Below are positions 9,045-17,822 of a DNA stretch of 63,163 bases, piece after piece (within the stretch, counting starts at the first letter, position 1; the number at the start of each line of letters is the position of its first letter). Position numbers and translations under genes: made by a program. The notes under the pieces are model-generated. The model had not been told where the DNA came from, made no database searches, and saw nothing but the letters and a program-made list of their open reading frames with translations. This DNA is from an uncultured Eubacteriales bacterium. Lineage in GTDB: Bacteria; Bacillota; Clostridia; Peptostreptococcales; Anaerovoracaceae. The DNA is taken from positions 1-63,163 of the forward strand of contig CADATO010000011.1 of the NCBI GenBank assembly GCA_902790905.1, read 5' to 3'.

Positions 9045-9068
9045 TAAGAGCAAAACAAGGAGGCAGAT

Positions 9069-9836
9069 ATGGCAAAGTATCAAATCGTGCTCAACTCCGA
9101 TATGGGCGAAAGCTTTGGCAACTGGCATATAGGTCCTGATCATCTGATGCAGTATCTTTCTGCAGTCAACCTCGCCTGCGGATTCCATGCCGGGGATCCC
9201 AATGTGATGTACAACTCCGTGGAGGCTGCAAAGCAGTATGGCGTTTCTGTAGGCGCACATCCTGGATTCCGCGATCTGCAGGGGTTTGGCAGACGGATGA
9301 TGGATCTTACGCCGGAAGAGGTATATAACGACACCTTGTATCAGATGGGAGCGCTGGATGCATTCATGCGGGTCAAGGATATGAAGATCACGCATATCAA
9401 TCCGCACGGCGAGCTTGATCCTCTGGTCAGCGACAGTGAGCCGCATGCAAGAGCGTTCCTTAAGGCCATTAAAGATTACCAGGACGATATGATCCTGGTC
9501 ACAGAAGAAAAGGCACTGATCTACAAGATGGCGCAGGAAGAAGGGGTCAGGGTGCTCAGAGTCGGGTATCCGGATCTGAAATACGCATCGGATGGATCTT
9601 TTGCCATCGATCGCGAGAAAAAGCCGCTTGAGCCAAATGAGATCGTGGAACAGTCGGTTCGCATGATCAAAGAGAAAAAGGCGCTTGCGGTAGACGGCAG
9701 TTATTTCGACATCCATGTTGATGTCCTGGCGTATCACAGCGACGTCCCCAACGCTGAAGAGATCTTGTCAGCATTGCGGAAACGCCTTGCGGAGGAAGAT
9801 ATCGCGGTGGTCAGCCTCAGCAATTATTTCCTGTAG
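9069..9836 (+). CDS. pxpA: 5-oxoprolinase subunit A (LamB/YcsF family)
   Basis: 255 residues, family-typical. The N-terminus NSDMGESFGNWHIGPD and AVNLACGFHAGDP followed by GVSVGAHPGFRDLQGFGRR are diagnostic for LamB/YcsF. With PxpB and PxpC it hydrolyses 5-oxoproline, a spontaneous product of glutamine and of gamma-glutamyl peptides, to glutamate. RBS AAGGAGG. The order B-C-A is followed 28 bp later by a permease, which could supply 5-oxoproline or a related amino acid. Confidence 0.93.
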   Translation: MAKYQIVLNSDMGESFGNWHIGPDHLMQYLSAVNLACGFHAGDPNVMYNSVEAAKQYGVSVGAHPGFRDLQGFGRRMMDLTPEEVYNDTLYQMGALDAFMRVKDMKITHINPHGELDPLVSDSEPHARAFLKAIKDYQDDMILVTEEKALIYKMAQEEGVRVLRVGYPDLKYASDGSFAIDREKKPLEPNEIVEQSVRMIKEKKALAVDGSYFDIHVDVLAYHSDVPNAEEILSALRKRLAEEDIAVVSLSNYFL

Positions 9837-9864
9837 TTACTGTTTAGTTGCGTGGAGGTGTCTT

Positions 9865-11199
9865 ATGGAAGATAACACTTTGCAAAAGAAGATGTCATTT
9901 TGGCACATCTGGGCGCTTGGGGTAGGCGCGGTCGTAGGTGACGGCATCTTCCTCATGGCCGGACAAGGAGCGGAAGTTGCCGGTCCTGCAGCCGTTATTT
10001 CTTATTTGATCGCTGGGCTTTTGCTGATGGCTGTCTGTATGGTCATTTGCGAGATGTCTGTAGGTATGCCGGGCGCTGGTTCGCTCTTCACATGGAGCAA
10101 GCGTGTTCTGGGTCCGCAGTGGGGTATTTTGGCCTCGTTCGGCGAACTGCTGATGAACGTGATCTTCCTTGGATCCGTATCTCTTGCAGCAGGCAATATC
10201 TCCAACTATTTCTTTGTGATTGGATCGAATGAAACGGTCTCGGCTGTTATCTGGGCGATCCTGCTCCTTACGGTTATCTTCGTCATTGCGCTTGCGGGCG
10301 GCGAAATCACAGGACGCGCGCAGCTCATCCTCGTTATTGTCCTTGTTGGCATCATGGCGATCTTCGCGGTAGGCGGCATCGTTTCCGGGCATATCGATCT
10401 TGACAACTACAAGCCGTTTGCACCGTTCGGCGGCAAAGGTATCTGGCTAGCGATCGGCATGGGCGCATATTCCTATATGGGACCGCTCGCCCTTGTAACT
10501 GCCAGCGGCGAGATCAAGAAGGTCACGGATATGCCGAAGGCAATGTTCTGGGCATTCGTCACATTCCTGATCCTGTACACGGCTGCGATCGCTGTAACAT
10601 TCGGTCTTCAGAACTATCAGGATTATGCCAGCATGGCTTCCCCGTTCACCTCGGCGGCTGAATTCGTATTCGGCAGATACGCAGGACTTGTCATCAACTT
10701 TGCGGCATGGATCGCAGTTGTCACCTGCCTGGTGGGTGAGATCTTCTGCGCTTCCCGTCTGCTCTATGGCATGGCGGAAGACAATACCGTTCCGAAGGTA
10801 TTCGGCAAACTGAATAAGAAGGGCTCTCCGTATGTTGGCCTTATCGCAGCATACATCGTAGGCGTCCTGCTCATCTTCATGGGTATAGTCGGTGCTATGG
10901 CCGATGCCTATACGATGCTTGCGAACGTAGGAACGGCAGCCGGCATCATCGGCATGCTGGTCTCTGTCACCGCTGCGCTGCGGTATAAGACCAGATTCCC
11001 CGAAGAGTGGGCGGCAATGCCCTGGCACTGCCCGGGCCGCGGCTTGATGTTCGTACTGGCCTATGCGGGTATCGCGATCCTGCTGTACTCGCTCTTCATG
11101 GATGTAAAGGTGCTCATCTGGACTGCTATTCTGATGGCACTGCTCGTGGCGTTCTACTTCGGCTATGCTAAGCCGCATTACGAGAAGGCAAACAAATAA
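9865..11199 (+). CDS. APC-superfamily amino acid permease
   Basis: 444 residues with about twelve membrane helices. The N-terminal FWHIWALGVGAVVGDGIFLMAGQGAEVAGPAAVISYLIAG is the APC substrate-binding first helix with the GxG break. The start is the ATG after GTGGAGGTG. Its place at the end of the pxp operon suggests import of 5-oxoproline or an amino acid such as glutamate; this is inference. A strong terminator follows. Confidence 0.9.
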   Translation: MEDNTLQKKMSFWHIWALGVGAVVGDGIFLMAGQGAEVAGPAAVISYLIAGLLLMAVCMVICEMSVGMPGAGSLFTWSKRVLGPQWGILASFGELLMNVIFLGSVSLAAGNISNYFFVIGSNETVSAVIWAILLLTVIFVIALAGGEITGRAQLILVIVLVGIMAIFAVGGIVSGHIDLDNYKPFAPFGGKGIWLAIGMGAYSYMGPLALVTASGEIKKVTDMPKAMFWAFVTFLILYTAAIAVTFGLQNYQDYASMASPFTSAAEFVFGRYAGLVINFAAWIAVVTCLVGEIFCASRLLYGMAEDNTVPKVFGKLNKKGSPYVGLIAAYIVGVLLIFMGIVGAMADAYTMLANVGTAAGIIGMLVSVTAALRYKTRFPEEWAAMPWHCPGRGLMFVLAYAGIAILLYSLFMDVKVLIWTAILMALLVAFYFGYAKPHYEKANK

Positions 11200-11232
11200 T
11201 CAATAACTATTAATTCAACAAAACTCCCTTTT

Positions 11233-11262
11233 GAAAAGCGGACCGGCTTCGGCCCGCTTTTC
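11233..11262. terminator. bidirectional terminator between permease and regulator
   Basis: GAAAAGCGG and CCGCTTTTC enclose a CCGG-cttc-type inner hairpin. The A and T runs on the two sides let it serve both the plus-strand pxp operon and the minus-strand regulator gene. Confidence 0.85.
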
Positions 11263-11267
11263 ATTTA

Positions 11268-12812
11268 TCAGTAAGAAGTGTAGATCCTCGAGAATATCTC
11301 TAGCACAAATAGGTCATCGTGGTCGTGCAGGGACATGCCTGTCAGCTGTTCTATCCGATCCAAACGGTAGAGGAGGGACTGCCTGTTGAGGTGTAGTTTT
11401 TTCGCTGTCAGGCTGGCATTATAATTGTTCGCAATGAATTCTGTGAGGGTGCCTAAAAGATCGATTTGGGATGTTTGGTCGTAGGCGAGCAGTTTTGAGA
11501 AGACTTCATCCGCTCCCTTTAAGATCTCTTCGCTTTTGGACAGCTCCGCGACGATTGCGGCCTTCCTCGTCCTATGATATGTGAACCGGCTTAGGCCATC
11601 TCTCGCGTTCAGGCAGTATGTCAGAGCCTGTGAGGCCTGCTCATAGCTGGTCTTGAAATCCACTTTGTCAGAGATCGGCTCGCTGATTCCCCATAGGCAT
11701 ATTGCTTTTGGATATTGCTTAGAGATCTGCCCTTCGACCATATCCAGAAAACTGTGCACAGATTCGATCGAGTGATTGGCCTCAGATTCCAGAAAGACTA
11801 CAAAATCCAGATTAAGACGTGCAGTCAGCGCTACGCGGTCAATTCGTTTTGCTTCCTGTCGGATCAAGAGTTCTATCCCGTTAGCTACTTCGGCAGTTTC
11901 CTCAGAGAAGACGGGCGATGCGGCAGAATCTGCTTCTAAGGCTGCCTTCATGACAATGCATATATAAGATTTAGAGAGATCAAAGCCTAGGTACTTTCCT
12001 TGCTCCTTCATCTCAAGGAGAGAGTTGAAATTCCCGTTGGCCAGATTCCATATATAGTCGTTCCGGATACGGCGCTGCGTAACTTGCTCGATGTTACGCC
12101 TGTTAAACCAAAGGGAGAGAGGTAGGGCGACATTCTTCTCGAGTTCTTTGGTGCGCCGCCAGAGCGGATCATCCGGACCAACGAGATGCACTCGTATTTC
12201 ACCATAGGATATCTTATTGATAGCAATGGGGGCGTGCAGCGTGCGCTCTTTTGGAGGGATAGTGCCGTGCACCTGCCCTTCGCTAATGATATTGCCAAGA
12301 GGATCAATGATGCGCACCGGACGGCCTATCGTGCGCGCGATTAGTTCGCCGGTGTCTTCTAGTGGAAAGGAGACGAAGAAACGCTCAAAGAGCATCTGCT
12401 GAATGGTCTCAAGATCCAGCAGAGTCTGCCTTTGGATGGCATCTTTTAGATCGGCTTGAATCTTTGCAGTAGAAACGCCGCTGGTAGCTAGAAGTAGCGG
12501 GAATCTGTGCTTTTCAGCGAACTTTATGACCGCCGCCGGGAATTGTTCGTCGGCGTTTTCGGAAATCCATAGTACAGCGGAGGCTCTAACCTCGACTGCT
12601 GTTTGAACGAATGCAGGCAAGTATTCAGCCATGCTTTCTGAACCCTGCGATTCACAAATCAAAAATTCATGCTCCCTTAGCAAATCGGCGGAGGGAAGCT
12701 TCTGAATGCTGGAAAACTGAATGAAACGGTTTTCAGTGCGCTCCCGTACAGTTAGAAGCTTTACTTCCGGGATGATGTTGTCCTCCAAGAAATTCTTTAC
12801 GGCGTAAGGCAT
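11268..12812 (-). CDS. PucR/CdaR-family transcriptional regulator
   Basis: 514 residues from the chosen ATG. An N-terminal PucR ligand-sensing domain (about 1-130), a middle degenerate GGDEF-like domain, and a C-terminal helix-turn-helix (HTH_30) in LLGTLTEFIANNYNASLTAKKLHLNRQSLLYRLDRIEQLTG. Such regulators respond to small metabolites and often control purine, sugar-acid or amino acid catabolic genes beside them. It converges on the pxp operon and probably regulates it. A start at 12887 would add a hydrophobic N-terminal stretch atypical of the family, so it was rejected. Confidence 0.88.
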   Translation of the reverse strand: MPYAVKNFLEDNIIPEVKLLTVRERTENRFIQFSSIQKLPSADLLREHEFLICESQGSESMAEYLPAFVQTAVEVRASAVLWISENADEQFPAAVIKFAEKHRFPLLLATSGVSTAKIQADLKDAIQRQTLLDLETIQQMLFERFFVSFPLEDTGELIARTIGRPVRIIDPLGNIISEGQVHGTIPPKERTLHAPIAINKISYGEIRVHLVGPDDPLWRRTKELEKNVALPLSLWFNRRNIEQVTQRRIRNDYIWNLANGNFNSLLEMKEQGKYLGFDLSKSYICIVMKAALEADSAASPVFSEETAEVANGIELLIRQEAKRIDRVALTARLNLDFVVFLESEANHSIESVHSFLDMVEGQISKQYPKAICLWGISEPISDKVDFKTSYEQASQALTYCLNARDGLSRFTYHRTRKAAIVAELSKSEEILKGADEVFSKLLAYDQTSQIDLLGTLTEFIANNYNASLTAKKLHLNRQSLLYRLDRIEQLTGMSLHDHDDLFVLEIFSRIYTSY

Positions 12813-13372
12813 TATTCCAATCCTATATCTTACAAAGTAATAGTGAACTGTCTTATAAATTGTAAGAATAAAGATGCTGATTTGCAAGAGTGGTTGTGGA
12901 AGAAAAAATAGTCAATTAGTACTAGAAAAATGGGGGTAGTACGATAAACAATTTTTCCGGAAGATTCTAGAATAATGGTAGAGGCAATGGAATATTGGAT
13001 CAATGTCTCTGGAATTATTCTCGCCGATGTGCTTGTCACATCAAGAAATCTATCGGAAAGGAGAAGTTTTCGAACGATGATAGAGCCGAAGATCTTGTAT
13101 CCTACAAGGCTAAAATGCGCCCTTGCGAGTTCATAAATAGCACTTATAAAGGTGTGGCTAACCAAGGAAAGATATCGTACTAGTTTGAACGCTGCACCTG
13201 CCGAAGGCTGATAACTGGACTTGAAGTGTTCGGATTTGCGACCAAAGGTATGAATTTTGCGGGTTGAATCGTCTTTCTTTCGAAAATCGAACCCGTGAAG
13301 AAAAACAATTGCAACGTCAAACAGGTCAAAACAGGTCAAAGTAGGTCAATAGACGACTTGCGAAAGGCTTTT
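12813..13372. other. AT-rich noncoding right end of segment A
   Basis: About 560 bp with no gene I can support; the open frames are short and lack ribosome sites. An integrase would be expected beside an att site in a complete element, but none is here. At the right end are three tandem 10 bp direct repeats of the form ACAGGTCAAA (about 13320-13350), close to the tRNA-Lys repeat at 13373. Confidence 0.5.
13320..13350 (-). repeat. tandem 10 bp repeats beside att repeat 2 (possible integrase arm sites)
   Basis: Three 10 bp units in phase; on the minus strand they read TGACCTxxTT. GACCTAC recurs near two other tRNA-Lys repeats (13805, 20688), as expected for arm-type binding sites of one recombinase. 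Confidence 0.5.
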
Positions 13373-13394
13373 ACTTGGTACACCATCAGGGGCT
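13373..13394 (-). repeat. tRNA-Lys 3'-end repeat 2
   Basis: 22 bp identical to the tRNA-Lys 3' end plus two flanking bases, in the same orientation as the gene. The match stops at GGGGCT, a few bases shorter than the other copies. Confidence 0.8.
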
Positions 13395-13723
13395 TAGCGA
13401 TCTGCTGCACAGCTCGCCGGTCTGCGGCTCCCCATTCGGTCGCCTTGAGAGGCCTAACCCCACGAACGTTTACGTGAGTGGCTGGTAGGCCCTCTGCCAG
13501 AAGCGCAGCACTTCAGTGCGTGGCGCTTCACGGCTGACCCCGTGCATTTGATATGCGAATGGCGTCGTTGGTCGCCACGGAGCGGAGCTCCTGCGACATA
13601 TGACGGCGCACGTTCCGCGCCTCTCGCTGCGCGAATCGGCGGGACAAGTGCTGCCTTTCGGGTTCGAGCCCCCATAACTTGCGTATAAAGCAAAACAGAC
13701 GACCGGATGGTCGTCTGTTTGCT
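13395..13723. other. segment B: GC-rich structured segment between two att repeats
   Basis: About 330 bp, clearly richer in GC than the DNA on both sides. It contains a strong hairpin (GAAGCGC...GCGCTTC, about 13501-13530), other inverted repeats, a T-arm-like GGGTTCGAGCCCCC (about 13659) and a 12 bp terminator stem at its right end. I see no convincing protein gene. It may be a small noncoding element or a deletion remnant. Confidence 0.5.
13693..13720. terminator. terminator hairpin beside att repeat 3
   Basis: A perfect 12 bp stem (AAACAGACGACC / GGTCGTCTGTTT) with a GGAT loop. On the minus strand it lies just beyond the tRNA-Lys 3' repeat and is followed by TTTT, fitting a replacement terminator for the tRNA. 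Confidence 0.8.
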
Positions 13724-13747
13724 TTGGTACACCATCAGGGGCTCGAA
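13724..13747 (-). repeat. tRNA-Lys 3'-end repeat 3 (left end of segment C)
   Basis: 24 bp identical to the tRNA-Lys gene 3' end in the same orientation. With the tRNA gene itself it bounds the integrase-bearing element of about 7.1 kb. Confidence 0.85.
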
Positions 13748-13804
13748 CGAAATGGAAGCGGTCGGACATATTGAAAAATGGAGGTTTGAAGCACTGCCCA
13801 CGCT

Positions 13805-13826
13805 GACCTACCCAAGAAACTACCCG
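13805..13826 (+). repeat. paired TACCC repeats near left end of segment C (possible integrase arm sites)
   Basis: TACCCA (13809) and TACCCG (13821), 12 bp apart. The 11-mer GACCTACCCAA (13805-13815) recurs at 20688-20698 at the other end of segment C, and TACCCA pairs also occur at 6237/6249. Confidence 0.5.
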
Positions 13827-13900
13827 AGACACCAGTTTTATACATTCATCCTAACGTGCTCAGTCGACACTATAGACGATAAGTAGTTCAGCTTCGCTTA

Positions 13901-15610
13901 TTAATCTTCTGACATAGCAGATTCAATTCGCTCTTTGACAAGTTTGGGAGTGATATCATCCCAGTAATTGATATAGATTAGTTTTACACCGTTTTCCAGA
14001 CTCTTCTTAGCCTTGAGCTTATCTCGCTTTTGCTGGCTTTCAAAATTCTCTTTACCGCCAAAATAGTCTACGGGTTCAAAGTGCTGTTTCCCTTGATATT
14101 CGATAGCAACTTTTAAGCCACAAATGTAGATGTCATATGACATGCAGCCGCCTTCAGTAGAAAGATAATAGGGACTGTATTGGTAAATCACCTGATAGTC
14201 TTTATAAAGTTTTTTGGTAATATTGTAAACGAGTTCTTCGCTTTTCCATCTGTTGACTGGTTTGGAATAAGAACCGTATTCGTACTGATCATATGCGCCG
14301 TTATATGCCTTCTTGATAATTTGATCAGGTATGGAGAAAAGTTCAGAATCGTCTTTTACCATTATGTCCTCATAGGTGTACGAGAAGACATTCTCAAGTC
14401 TCCATTTTTTTGGTTTCCCTTTCCATGATAAAAACGCTTCAACAAACTTCTTGTTTTCTCTATACATGCTGGAAAGACAACTTGCACTATTCAGTTCTAA
14501 AGATTTGGAGTTTTTTTCTTCCAGTTCTTTGCACAGCTTTAGTATAAAGGTGTAGACGGCCTGTTTTGTCTCGCCAATACCGTAGTGTGTCTTACCATTT
14601 ACATCTTCGATTTTCAAAATGATGAAATGATGGTTTTCGCCTGGATACTGCTCATATCTTTGCATCAATTGAAGCTCAGGCAAGTGCTTGTTAACATAAT
14701 CGAAACGGTCTACTTCTTTTACATAGTAATGGATTCCATGAAAAGCATAGAAATCAATACCTATGTAATCATAACTGAAACTTCTTTTAAATTCGGCGTA
14801 GTTAAACTTAAAGAAATCGTTGTGAGTCAGCTCCTGAATCATAATGTATGGGAAATCCCAATCCTTATGGTCTGGACTATCAAGTGTTGCCCAGTATCTT
14901 GGGAGAAGCCAGAAGCATACAATCAGATTATTCTCCAGTATTAAGACTTTGCCGCCAGTGGGGATGTCTTTTATCTGTACGTCCTTGTTATTCCCAAAGA
15001 GATCAATGTATGTATCAAGTACAGCTTCCAAAGATTGCTGAGGATTGTTTCTGGAAAGTGCCACATTTCTTGTGGGTTTTTCTTTCTTCTTTCTGCGGGA
15101 TGCCTTTTTCGAAATATATTTTTTCTTAAGTTCTGTTGGAGTTTGTCGTTGAACCCTAGGACCGGAGAACTCTTCGTGATAATAATCGACAAAATAGAAG
15201 AAACCAGTATAGTCGATCTCAGAGCCGTTGGCTAAGGTGATCGTAGATTTCCACGACTTTGCAATGGCAAGGATGTCTGCTGCAGCTTGCAGGTATTCTC
15301 CTATCTGCACATCTTTGAGAGTGATACGAATGTTACTATTATCTACAATAAAAGTGTCATCCGGAAGAGTATCAAGTATCGCATATATTACAGGGCCATT
15401 CTTTGTCGAAGGGCTGATATTCAAACTAATAGAAAGAGTAAATGAATCTATTCTAGGGTAACCAAACAGCTTCGTTTCCAGATAACGATCTCTCGACTCT
15501 TTGTAATAGTTAATGCCAGTTGTGTCAGAGCAATCGAAGTGTATAGCCGAGGTGCCCGATTGATTAGGTGCCTCTATCGATACTCTGTTATTATCATTAT
15601 TATCTTTCAA
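13901..15610 (-). CDS. putative PD-(D/E)XK-type nuclease, nuclease-pair gene 2
   Basis: 569 residues. The C-terminal 80 residues look like a Vsr/DUF559-type nuclease core: an Asp in MSYD (D493), then IEYQGKQHFEPV (E504-x-Q506) and YFGGKENFESQQKRDKLKAKK, with a final strand LIYINYW. The large N-terminal part is unrecognised, with a Lys/Arg-rich stretch near 163-178. The only early start is TTG at 15610. It lies 60 bp after the zinc-ribbon nuclease gene on the same strand, so both are probably one operon. It is AT-rich and inside the integrative element. It may be a defence or DNA-processing enzyme; the function is not known. Confidence 0.7.
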   Translation of the reverse strand: MKDNNDNNRVSIEAPNQSGTSAIHFDCSDTTGINYYKESRDRYLETKLFGYPRIDSFTLSISLNISPSTKNGPVIYAILDTLPDDTFIVDNSNIRITLKDVQIGEYLQAAADILAIAKSWKSTITLANGSEIDYTGFFYFVDYYHEEFSGPRVQRQTPTELKKKYISKKASRRKKKEKPTRNVALSRNNPQQSLEAVLDTYIDLFGNNKDVQIKDIPTGGKVLILENNLIVCFWLLPRYWATLDSPDHKDWDFPYIMIQELTHNDFFKFNYAEFKRSFSYDYIGIDFYAFHGIHYYVKEVDRFDYVNKHLPELQLMQRYEQYPGENHHFIILKIEDVNGKTHYGIGETKQAVYTFILKLCKELEEKNSKSLELNSASCLSSMYRENKKFVEAFLSWKGKPKKWRLENVFSYTYEDIMVKDDSELFSIPDQIIKKAYNGAYDQYEYGSYSKPVNRWKSEELVYNITKKLYKDYQVIYQYSPYYLSTEGGCMSYDIYICGLKVAIEYQGKQHFEPVDYFGGKENFESQQKRDKLKAKKSLENGVKLIYINYWDDITPKLVKERIESAMSED

Positions 15611-15670
15611 AACGGTTTCTACCTATTCGTTGCGATGCCTTCAGTTTTGTGTTGTGAACAATTCTTATAT

Positions 15671-17227
15671 CTAATCGGTAACAAGCTTCCAATGGTAGCC
15701 GCCTGCAGTATTCCGTGTTCCTTTACAACACTGTCCAATATGTCCGGAAGAGTTTAACCCTACAGCAGCTGCCGCCTCTACCATAGAGTCGTAGACAACA
15801 CCAGTTTCAATACATATGACTTTTCGCTTAGGCGGGTTCAAACTGCATTTAGGGCAACCATGGCCGTGTAACAAATTGTATGCTTTAGGATGCCATTCTC
15901 GTCCACAAATACGACATCTTGCATGTATGTACTCATCCGAGCCATTATAACCTCCGATTATTTCTACATTTGGGTTTACATTGCGCAACTCGCTAATGAA
16001 TTCGTCTGTACTTTTACGAACAGCATTATCTCGGGCGGCTCTAATGAGAGAGTTTCTATTGGTTGCGATTTTTCCATAATCCAGATTGTACTGTTCACAT
16101 ATTTGTTTAAGAATACTAAAGACTGAGACCAATCCCGGTTCGCTGCCAATATTAAAAGGGAATGTTAAGATGTTTGAAAATCCATCGATTGTTTCTTGGC
16201 TGCAATTATCATAGATCTCAATCAAATTAATACCTTTTTCGTTACATAGTTCCTGCTTTTTCAAGTCGTTTTCGTAATGCTTCTTATGAAAGTAGTAAGA
16301 ACCATACTCTATTGCCAGATGCAATTCCGGGCTATAAATATCAAGTTCTTTTCCAATTGTCTCTTGATCCCTGTTTACGATGTTGTTTTCACCAAGTACT
16401 GCAATTAAAGACACATATAGTAATTGTTCAACAAAAGAAGTCTGTGTTCGGTCACACTTTGGGCACCTTCTTCCGATTAACAACTTTGATGGAGTTGCCT
16501 TCCATTCATTTCCGCATCTTTTGCATTTGCATAGGATTTTAGCATTGGCATTTTTATAGTCGCCTGTTATTTCTATACTTGGAGAAATCTCGTGGATTTG
16601 TTGTTCAAAAGTTTCTTGCGTTTTTCTGAGTTTATTAGCAGCTTGCTTCTTTTTACATTCGGGACAGCCAGTTCCAATATTTATAATCATATTGGGTGTG
16701 GTTTTCCACTTACATCCACAAACCTTGCAACGAAAATACATGTGAGCATGGCCGCCTTGATATGGTTCCAGCGCTTCTATTAAAGGGCTTTTCTTTTCTA
16801 ACGCTGCTATAAACTCTTCATTTGTTTTCTTTAATCGATTACTGCAACGAGGACAGCCATATCCTTTCAGCAAACTATTAGGAACAACCCTCCACTCGTA
16901 TCCACAAGTTTTACATTTACAAAGGATTTTGGTTTTGCTAGTACTATATGGTTCCAATAATTCAATTGCCGTGTTTGTCTTTTTAATAGTTTCAGCAAAC
17001 TCTTCTTTGTTAATCCGTCGCTTAAGCCCGTTGATTTTATGTGCACAAACTGGGCACCCGTGATTATTTAACAAGTGATCAGGTCTTGCGTCCCATTCAG
17101 TTCCACATTTTTTACAACGGCATTTTATCTTTGTATGCGAATTAATATACGATTCTAAAAGATCGATATTAGGGTTAATACTTGCTAATTTTATCCTGAA
17201 ATCTTTGTCTGTTCTTCTGGTTGACAT
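15671..17227 (-). CDS. multi-zinc-ribbon protein with central nuclease-like core, nuclease-pair gene 1
   Basis: 518 residues. Four tandem zinc ribbons at the N-terminus (CxC..CG..W...P..L...GCPxC, roughly every 65-70 residues), then a central PD-(D/E)XK-like stretch (LDIYSPELHLAIEYGSYYFHKKHYENDLKKQELCNEKGINLIEI). A fifth ribbon (ARCRICGREW...GCPKC) and a C-terminal NUMOD-like segment (VICIETGVVYDSMVEAAAAVGLNSSGHIGQCCKG) follow. Such ribbon and NUMOD modules bind DNA in homing-type endonucleases. This suggests a site-specific or structure-specific nuclease. ATG at 17227 has only a weak ribosome site. It is the first gene of the pair. Confidence 0.75.
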   Translation of the reverse strand: MSTRRTDKDFRIKLASINPNIDLLESYINSHTKIKCRCKKCGTEWDARPDHLLNNHGCPVCAHKINGLKRRINKEEFAETIKKTNTAIELLEPYSTSKTKILCKCKTCGYEWRVVPNSLLKGYGCPRCSNRLKKTNEEFIAALEKKSPLIEALEPYQGGHAHMYFRCKVCGCKWKTTPNMIINIGTGCPECKKKQAANKLRKTQETFEQQIHEISPSIEITGDYKNANAKILCKCKRCGNEWKATPSKLLIGRRCPKCDRTQTSFVEQLLYVSLIAVLGENNIVNRDQETIGKELDIYSPELHLAIEYGSYYFHKKHYENDLKKQELCNEKGINLIEIYDNCSQETIDGFSNILTFPFNIGSEPGLVSVFSILKQICEQYNLDYGKIATNRNSLIRAARDNAVRKSTDEFISELRNVNPNVEIIGGYNGSDEYIHARCRICGREWHPKAYNLLHGHGCPKCSLNPPKRKVICIETGVVYDSMVEAAAAVGLNSSGHIGQCCKGTRNTAGGYHWKLVTD

Positions 17228-17408
17228 GGTTTCACTTTTTGCTACTTAATCATTGAATGTTTCTTGCTATGATTATAGCATATTAGACAGTGCATTCAGG
17301 TAAAATAGGCAATGTCACAAAGCAATCAACAGGCTCTTCAAGGCCTTGTGAAGATGGGGAAAACCTATCGAATGCAGAAACTATTATTCGCAAAAGGATG
17401 AAATCCAC

Positions 17409-17438
17409 TTGACGAACGTATGTTCTTTTTGCTACAAT
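17409..17438 (+). promoter_or_regulatory. promoter of the structured RNA or rep leader
   Basis: TTGACG (17409-17414) and TACAAT (17433-17438) with an 18 bp spacer. It is the best promoter in the gap between the nuclease pair and rep, and points toward rep. Confidence 0.65.
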
Positions 17439-17444
17439 GCACCT

Positions 17445-17815
17445 ACAATCCAATAAATCATGAATCAGGGACTTTCCCTTTATCAGCGAGCATGTTGTGT
17501 ATCTGTGCGAAGAGCCATCGAAGTGATCTACTGCAGAGGGTACGCATGAAAGCAGTTAGTGACTGAAAGAGTGCCACGACCTATAAAGGGGACAATGATA
17601 CTCCCATCCGAAATCGGATGGCCCGGAACATCGGGAGGCTAGAAACCTGTGAGAGCCCGTTAACACGTGTGCCACCTGAATCATCGCCAGGGCAGCCTGG
17701 ATAGAAGCGTTATGCTTCTCGGCTAACCAGATATGAGAGTCTGAAGCCGCTTTACATGGTCGATCAAAATACTCAATTAATGTGTATTTGACCGTCTATG
17801 TAAGGCGGCTTTTTT
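17445..17815 (+). ncRNA. candidate structured RNA, or long rep leader, ending in a terminator
   Basis: About 370 nt without a protein gene, from a good promoter to a terminator. Visible helices include AGGGA/TCCCT, ACTGC/GCAGT, CATCCG-AAAT-CGGATG nested in CTCCC/GGGAG, GGCT/AGCC, CCAGG-GCAG-CCTGG and AGAAGC-GTTAT-GCTTCT. It ends in a hairpin of about 28 bp with a T-tract. It may be a stand-alone RNA or a leader that controls the downstream replication gene by attenuation. I do not recognise a named RNA family. Confidence 0.6.
17745..17815 (+). terminator. long terminator hairpin before rep
   Basis: 17745-17772 pairs with 17782-17810 over about 28 positions with few mismatches, with AGCCGC and GCGGCT at the base and a run of six T at 17810-17815. 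The replication gene starts 8 to 26 bases later, so read-through would be needed to express rep from the upstream promoter. Confidence 0.85.
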
Positions 17816-17822
17816 CGTTGGA

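Noticed and set aside
13310..13352. Short tandem repeats as a CRISPR array
   Set aside because: Units are 10 bp in direct succession without spacers; no cas genes present.
13655..13680. A tRNA gene within segment B, from the GGGTTCGAGCCCCC motif
   Set aside because: The stem does not pair well and no D-arm, anticodon arm or acceptor can be drawn around it.
13454..13832. Arg/Pro-rich frames across segment B
   Set aside because: They cross an att repeat and the terminator hairpin and have the composition of noncoding GC-rich DNA.
17445..17815. A group II intron in the gap before rep, because of the GTGCCACGACC-like stretch
   Set aside because: No reverse transcriptase and no domain V hairpin with the AGC triad can be found.
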